DNA of 64,000 bases from Staphylococcus sp. ACRSN (GTDB lineage Bacteria > Bacillota > Bacilli > Staphylococcales > Staphylococcaceae), in contig NZ_JAKRNS010000003.1 in NCBI RefSeq assembly GCF_022346615.1, forward strand, positions 124,001 to 188,000. Reading direction: 5' to 3'. Under the pieces are notes generated by a model. The model was not told where the DNA came from. It saw only the letters and a list, made by a program, of their open reading frames with translations, and ran no database searches. Numbering within the stretch: the first letter of the stretch is position 1; the number at the start of each line of letters is the position of its first letter. This document shows positions 60,494-64,000 of this stretch, one piece after another. Position numbers and translations under genes: made by a program.

Positions 60494-60742
60494 TTGAACA
60501 AACGTTTCATAAATGGTCTGAAAGATGGTCTATTAGTGTTTATAGGTTTGATTCTGCTGGCAGTCATATTAAATTATATAGGCATTGATTTTGGAGACAA
60601 TAGAATATGGCATAATCTAGGTGATTTAGGTTTGATTAATATTTTTGTAAATAAAGAATTAAATGGCTTAATTATTTTGGGTCTAATTTTAAGTGTCTTT
60701 TCTTTTGCATTTGGATACGCCCATCCGAGTAAAAAGAAGTGA
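60494..60742 (+). CDS. Small membrane protein, 82 aa
   Basis: An 82-residue protein with two membrane spans (about 12-30 and 57-75), separated by a soluble loop DFGDNRIWHNLGDLGLINIF, and a basic tail HPSKKK. The start is TTG at 60494, eight bases after AAGGGG. No family recognised. It heads a run of three short membrane protein genes on the same strand (60494, 60788, 61042). Confidence 0.7.
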   Translation: MNKRFINGLKDGLLVFIGLILLAVILNYIGIDFGDNRIWHNLGDLGLINIFVNKELNGLIILGLILSVFSFAFGYAHPSKKK

Positions 60743-60787
60743 AAATGAATTAGTTAATGAGAAATATAAAATTAGGGGATGAGATTC

Positions 60788-60952
60788 ATGAATTTAGAAC
60801 AATGGATTATCAGTATTGTAGTAGGTATATTAATGTTTTTAATCGTATTTTATGTAGGTCAATCAACATTATTACCCTCTTTACTTTGCGCCATAATTGG
60901 TTTTTTAGGTAATATATATGTTTCGATTAAAGCGAATAAAAACAAGAGCTAA
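60788..60952 (+). CDS. Small membrane protein, 54 aa
   Basis: A 54-residue protein starting MNLEQWIISIVVGILMFLIV with two spans and a basic end SIKANKNKS. The ATG at 60788 follows AGGGGATGAG. It begins 45 bp after the 82-aa gene with no terminator between, so co-transcription is likely. No family recognised. Confidence 0.65.
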   Translation: MNLEQWIISIVVGILMFLIVFYVGQSTLLPSLLCAIIGFLGNIYVSIKANKNKS

Positions 60953-61041
60953 TATAGAATGGTTGTTATCAAGATATTATTGTTTGCTTAGCAATATAAA
61001 GTAATAAAAATAAGTTATTGCTTTTTTAAGGGAGGGATTAA

Positions 61042-61218
61042 ATGTTCAAGTTTATAAGCTGGATTCCATACATATTGATTTTATCATTCGGTTTTTGTTA
61101 TACCCTCGGGTTAATTGCAGGATTAGCAGTTTCAATTATAATTGGAACAATGATAGGAATAACTGTTGATTATGATAAAAAAAGAAAGAAACAAAAACAG
61201 TTATTAAATAATAGATAG
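61042..61218 (+). CDS. Small glycine-rich membrane protein, 58 aa
   Basis: A 58-residue protein starting MFKFISWIPYILILSFGF with a glycine-patterned hairpin (TLGLIAGLAVSIIIGTMIG) and a strongly basic tail (DKKRKKQKQLLNNR). The ATG at 61042 has a strong GGGAGGG Shine-Dalgarno. Its pattern FG-x-L-G-x-G-V-I-IG-I parallels the 46-aa protein at 56345, suggesting a diverged paralogue. Function unknown. Confidence 0.68.
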   Translation: MFKFISWIPYILILSFGFCYTLGLIAGLAVSIIIGTMIGITVDYDKKRKKQKQLLNNR

Positions 61219-61257
61219 TACGGATTATTATTTATAAAAATAGAGGGTGTATCGTTA

Positions 61258-61362
61258 GTGGAATTTAAAAAAAGAAAGAAAGAAATAAAAGAGGTGTCTA
61301 TTTCATTATTTCCTGATATTTGCAGTTTGCTTATTCGCTTCTTTAGAAATATTTTTTCCTAA
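61258..61362 (+). CDS. Possible small basic protein, 34 aa
   Basis: A GTG-started 34-codon frame, MEFKKRKKEIKEVSISLFPD at the start and IRFFRNIFS at the end, basic then amphipathic. GAGGGTG lies about ten bases upstream. Support is weak; it may be the unread 3' part of the small-gene transcript. Confidence 0.3.
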   Translation: MEFKKRKKEIKEVSISLFPDICSLLIRFFRNIFS

Positions 61363-61805
61363 CGCTATTATGTTGTAAATTAAAATATAGAATGGATAAT
61401 AAACTAGTATAATGAAAATGACAAATACATTAACTTTGTTATAGAAACGGCACATTACCGATAGAATTACTAAAAGGTGCTAGCTTAATAGGCGATCTTA
61501 AATATCTCAGAAATATAAAAAAGACTTAATTTCTATTATTAAGTCTTTTTTATTATGTATTAATATTTATTAATTTACAAATGTAATCTCTGAAATTTTA
61601 TTTGTATCAATTTAAAATAAAAAAAATAAAATTGCCAATATCTATGGCTTTGAGGATTAGAATTTTGTATTATTAAAAAGGTGTGCAATTTAAAAAAATT
61701 ATCATATTTTATAAACGATGCATTAGCAGGAATTATTAATCGTTAGATATAGTTATTCATGTCGAATGTTCTATTAACAACATGATATTGGGAGTTTGAA
61801 AACAA
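61363..61805 (+). other. Gap with a short promoter-to-terminator unit
   Basis: A possible promoter TTGTAA (61373-61378) / GATAAT (61395-61400) with a 16-bp spacer precedes about 150 bp ending in the terminator at 61517-61555. Within it, one frame (61446-61529) reads NGTLPIELLKGASLIGDLKY and on to a stop, without a start codon, like a gene relic. The unit could also be a small RNA. The last 250 bp before the lipoprotein gene hold nothing else I can name. Confidence 0.35.
61517..61555. terminator. Terminator
   Basis: AAAAAGACTTAAT (61518-61530) pairs perfectly with ATTAAGTCTTTTT (61538-61550), 7-base loop; it can work in both directions. Confidence 0.88.
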
Positions 61806-62603
61806 TTGAAAAAGATACTGATTGTTCTATTATTTTCGATTGCTTTTTTATATGCTTGTAATGACAATGTTTTGAATAAGAATTATCTTAATATTGCTCA
61901 TAGAGGTGCAAGTGGTTCTTCACCTGAACATACATTTGCTGCTTATGATAAAGCTATAAATAAAAAAGCTGATTATATAGAATTAGATTTACAAATGACA
62001 AAAGATAAAAAATTAATTGCTATGCATGATTACAAAGTGGATAGAACAACTAATGATACAGGATATGTTAAAGATAAAACATTAAAACAAATTGAATCAT
62101 TGGATGCCGGATCATATTTTGGGAGAAAATATAGAGGTGAAAAGGTACCTGAATTGTCCGAAGTACTAGATAAGTATTATAAGAAAGCAAATTTTTACAT
62201 AGAAACAAAAAATCCTGAAATGTATCCAACAATGGATGAAAGATTATTTAAAGAATTAAATAAAAAGGTTTTATTAACAAATCATAAACTTAAAAAGGGT
62301 AAGATTATCATACAATCCTTTTCTGAAAAAAGTTTGATGAACATTCATCATATAAATAGTAATATACCACTTATTAAATTAATCAGTGATGATGATGTGA
62401 ATAAGTTATCTGATCACGAATTAGATAGGCTTTCCAAAAATATATATGGTATTGGAATAAATCAAAATAAAGTAACGAAAAATATGATTAAAAAAGCACA
62501 TAAGCATGGCTTGAAAGTTCACGTATTTACATTAAATAGTAAAAAAGAAGTGAAAAATATGAAAGAATTAAATGTAGATGGTGGTTTTATTAACAACCCT
62601 TAA
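61806..62603 (+). CDS. Glycerophosphodiester phosphodiesterase, lipoprotein
   Basis: Secreted, membrane-anchored GlpQ/UgpQ-type enzyme that should release glycerol 3-phosphate from glycerophosphodiesters such as deacylated lipids or teichoic-acid pieces. The 265 residues begin with a lipoprotein signal peptide and lipobox LYAC (Cys18). The TIM-barrel GDPD motifs follow: NIAHRGASGSSPEHTFAAY near 29-47, YIELDLQMTKDKKLIAMHD near 58-76, and the NFYIETKNPE segment near 130. The start is TTG at 61806 with GGGAG 11 bases upstream. The core catalytic residues H, E, D and H are all present. Confidence 0.88.
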   Translation: MKKILIVLLFSIAFLYACNDNVLNKNYLNIAHRGASGSSPEHTFAAYDKAINKKADYIELDLQMTKDKKLIAMHDYKVDRTTNDTGYVKDKTLKQIESLDAGSYFGRKYRGEKVPELSEVLDKYYKKANFYIETKNPEMYPTMDERLFKELNKKVLLTNHKLKKGKIIIQSFSEKSLMNIHHINSNIPLIKLISDDDVNKLSDHELDRLSKNIYGIGINQNKVTKNMIKKAHKHGLKVHVFTLNSKKEVKNMKELNVDGGFINNP

Positions 62604-63141
62604 AATCGTAATTTATAAAAATATTTTTGATTACGTATCTTACATATTCTTATTTCTTAATTAGGGTATAGGACAAAGTTTGGTATGCGAAACGTTTTCG
62701 TAGCGTTATTGAAAAATATTTTGAGTGTAATTAAGCATTTAATTTCTAAATAGTAGAGGATTAATATGAAAATACAAATGTAATTCACTTGGGAATGATA
62801 TTACTTAAAATTTGTTAATCTTTATAGGTAGTTTAGTAGACATTTTATTCAAATAATTAAAGACATCTAGTTTTTGAATAATGTATGGTTTATTTATATG
62901 ATATTTGTATTTTGGAAAGTGAGAAAACATAGGTCGAAATGTTTATGTTACATTTGAAATTGAATTGTTTAAGCTAACGAAGTATTGGTATAAATAGAAC
63001 TAGTGCTAATCTATCAGATACGATTTACAATTTTTAAACACGAAGTAATGGTGAGTTTGTTTATGTAATTTAATTAATTTGTAAATACAAATGAAATAGA
63101 ACTAAATAACTACATTTGTGGATTAACATGGGGAGGCGTAT
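62604..63141 (+). other. Gap holding the 22-aa amphipathic ORF
   Basis: About 540 bp of AT-rich DNA between the lipoprotein and the 67-aa membrane protein. The one notable item is the short ORF at 62685-62753; no terminator with a T tract was found, and no clear promoter. Confidence 0.35.
62685..62753 (+). CDS. Putative 22-aa cationic amphipathic peptide
   Basis: A 22-codon ORF, MRNVFVALLKNILSVIKHLI plus Ser-Lys. On a helical wheel, polar residues (3, 10, 11, 14, 17, 18, 21, 22) fall on one face and Val/Leu/Ile on the other; net charge is about +4. Size, lack of signal peptide and amphipathicity resemble phenol-soluble modulins or small toxins. The Shine-Dalgarno (TAGGA, 11 bases upstream) is only fair, and the frame is open eight codons upstream without a start, so a gene relic is possible. 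Confidence 0.35.
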   Translation: MRNVFVALLKNILSVIKHLISK

Positions 63142-63345
63142 ATGGTTTTTTCGATATTAATAATTTTTTTATTACTTAATATTTTGCCAGCTATTTATTA
63201 TGGGAAACAATATTTTGATTTAAAAAAGAAAAAGTCCTCAGATAAGGAATTTAAAAAATTAACTGATTCTATGATGAATGCGGATAAATTATTAATTCCG
63301 ATTTCTATCATCACAGTTTTAATACTTTATTTTATTCAAAAGTAG
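63142..63345 (+). CDS. Small membrane protein, 67 aa
   Basis: A 67-residue protein with an N-terminal span (MVFSILIIFLLLNILPAIYY), a charged middle KKKKSSDKEFKKLTDSMMN and a C-terminal span (LLIPISIITVLILYFIQK), so both ends would face the same side. The ATG at 63142 follows GGGGAGGCG. No family recognised; another member of the set of short membrane proteins here. Confidence 0.68.
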   Translation: MVFSILIIFLLLNILPAIYYGKQYFDLKKKKSSDKEFKKLTDSMMNADKLLIPISIITVLILYFIQK

Positions 63346-64000
63346 AAATAGATAAAAATTTATAGCAAATCATTTAATTGTAATTTTGCTTTATATTAAA
63401 TCAATAAATTCTAGTATATCAACCCTTTGATTAAGGGGTTAATATTCACAACCTAATACAAAACGTATTTTAAAAGTCCTTATTCAATTTACCAAAATTA
63501 AATAAGGACTTTTAATTATATAACAATATGAATATTTAATTCCTTATAAAAAATAAGAGTTACTTCAAAAATATAATGTGGAATTTTATAGATATAATGA
63601 TTTATTAAATTAAGTATAAGATTTTTATAGTAAAGATGCTAACGAATAACTTTTAAGCATAAGGCGTTTGCTTTTTGTCTATCAAATTCAATCAATTATA
63701 ACGGTTACCTCTATAATTGAAAAAACACTATCTTATTTAATCGGAAAATTTGAATATGTTATTTTGCTCTGGGTTTCTATTTAATCTTGCTATAATTAAC
63801 TTATAGATATAGCATAATAATTTTTATATTAAACTTTGAACTATGGATTAATGTCAATTTTAAATCGCTTTGCTTAAATTAGCTATTTTCAACTTAAAGA
63901 GATGTTTTAACGAGAAAGGAAATTATTATATTTAACAATAAATTTGTTATGAAGCCTACGAGTCCATATCGATTATTTTATTTATGGAGGTCTAACTATT
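63346..64000 (+). other. Terminal gap; Shine-Dalgarno of a gene beyond the window
   Basis: Contains a terminator at 63472-63513 and an inverted repeat TCAATTATA (63692-63700) / TATAATTGA (63712-63720). The last bases carry TGGAGG at 63985-63990, correctly placed to serve a gene whose start lies just past base 64000. A frame opening at ATG 63949 runs to the end but has no Shine-Dalgarno, so I do not call it. Confidence 0.4.
63472..63516. terminator. Terminator after 67-aa membrane protein gene
   Basis: AAAAGTCCTTATT (63472-63484) pairs perfectly with AATAAGGACTTTT (63501-63513), 16-base loop, with A and T flanks allowing both directions. Confidence 0.75.

Noticed and set aside
63949..64000. 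Start of a CDS at ATG 63949 running out of the window
   Set aside because: No Shine-Dalgarno before it, while TGGAGG at 63985-63990 points to a start just beyond the window.
51685..64000. Prophage, transposon or CRISPR origin of the accessory region
   Set aside because: No integrase, transposase, phage structural gene, terminal repeats or repeat-spacer array could be found.

Overview
The window is AT-rich, low-GC Gram-positive DNA. Its gene order is that of a Staphylococcus chromosome: dnaE, malic enzyme, accDA, pfkA-pyk, cycA, citZ-icd, phoPR, polA-mutM-coaE, gapB, nrdR-dnaB-dnaI, thrS, lysP, infC-rpmI-rplT, tig-clpX-engB, hemAXCDBL, tag, valS-folC and comC. Separate PolC-type and DnaE-type polymerases, a hemX-containing heme operon, T-box leaders and a lysine riboswitch fit a staphylococcus. 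I cannot name the species from the sequence alone; several proteins differ from what I remember of S. aureus, so another species of the genus is likely.

Bases 1-51350 are dense housekeeping DNA, nearly all on the + strand; only cycA and tag are reversed. The first part is carbon metabolism (malic enzyme, acetyl-CoA carboxylase, lower glycolysis, citrate synthase and isocitrate dehydrogenase), then the phosphate two-component system, a DNA replication/repair/CoA cluster, and the gluconeogenic GAPDH with the DNA-replication restart genes. Next come threonyl-tRNA synthetase behind a T-box, a lysine permease behind a lysine riboswitch, and the IF3/L35/L20 operon with its leader. Protein quality control (tig, clpX), the six-gene route from glutamyl-tRNA to uroporphyrinogen III (hemAXCDBL), two transporters, a DNA repair glycosylase and the T-box-controlled valS with folC follow. 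Promoters here carry readable control sites: cre-like CcpA sites at malic enzyme, pfkA, citZ, gapB and proP; a pair of CcpN-type boxes over the gapB -10; a PhoP-box pair in front of phoPR; and a 27-bp dyad over the hemA -35.

Bases 51350-64000 look accessory: more AT-rich, long gaps, short genes and mixed strands. Between folC and comC lies a tightly coupled pair: a two-domain GT4-like plus TagF-like polymer synthase and an XcbB/CpsF-like serine-hydrolase-fold protein, probably making or modifying a surface phosphopolymer. Around comC are three GNAT acetyltransferases, an MmcQ/YjbR protein, a stand-alone MepB-like protein, a glycerophosphodiesterase lipoprotein, and at least six short membrane or amphipathic peptides (21-82 aa), several too short for standard ORF calling. 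The most interesting are a 21-aa hydrophobic peptide behind a strong promoter and Shine-Dalgarno sequence (60046-60195) and a 22-aa cationic amphipathic peptide (62685-62753). No transposase, integrase, tRNA, rRNA or CRISPR array was recognised.
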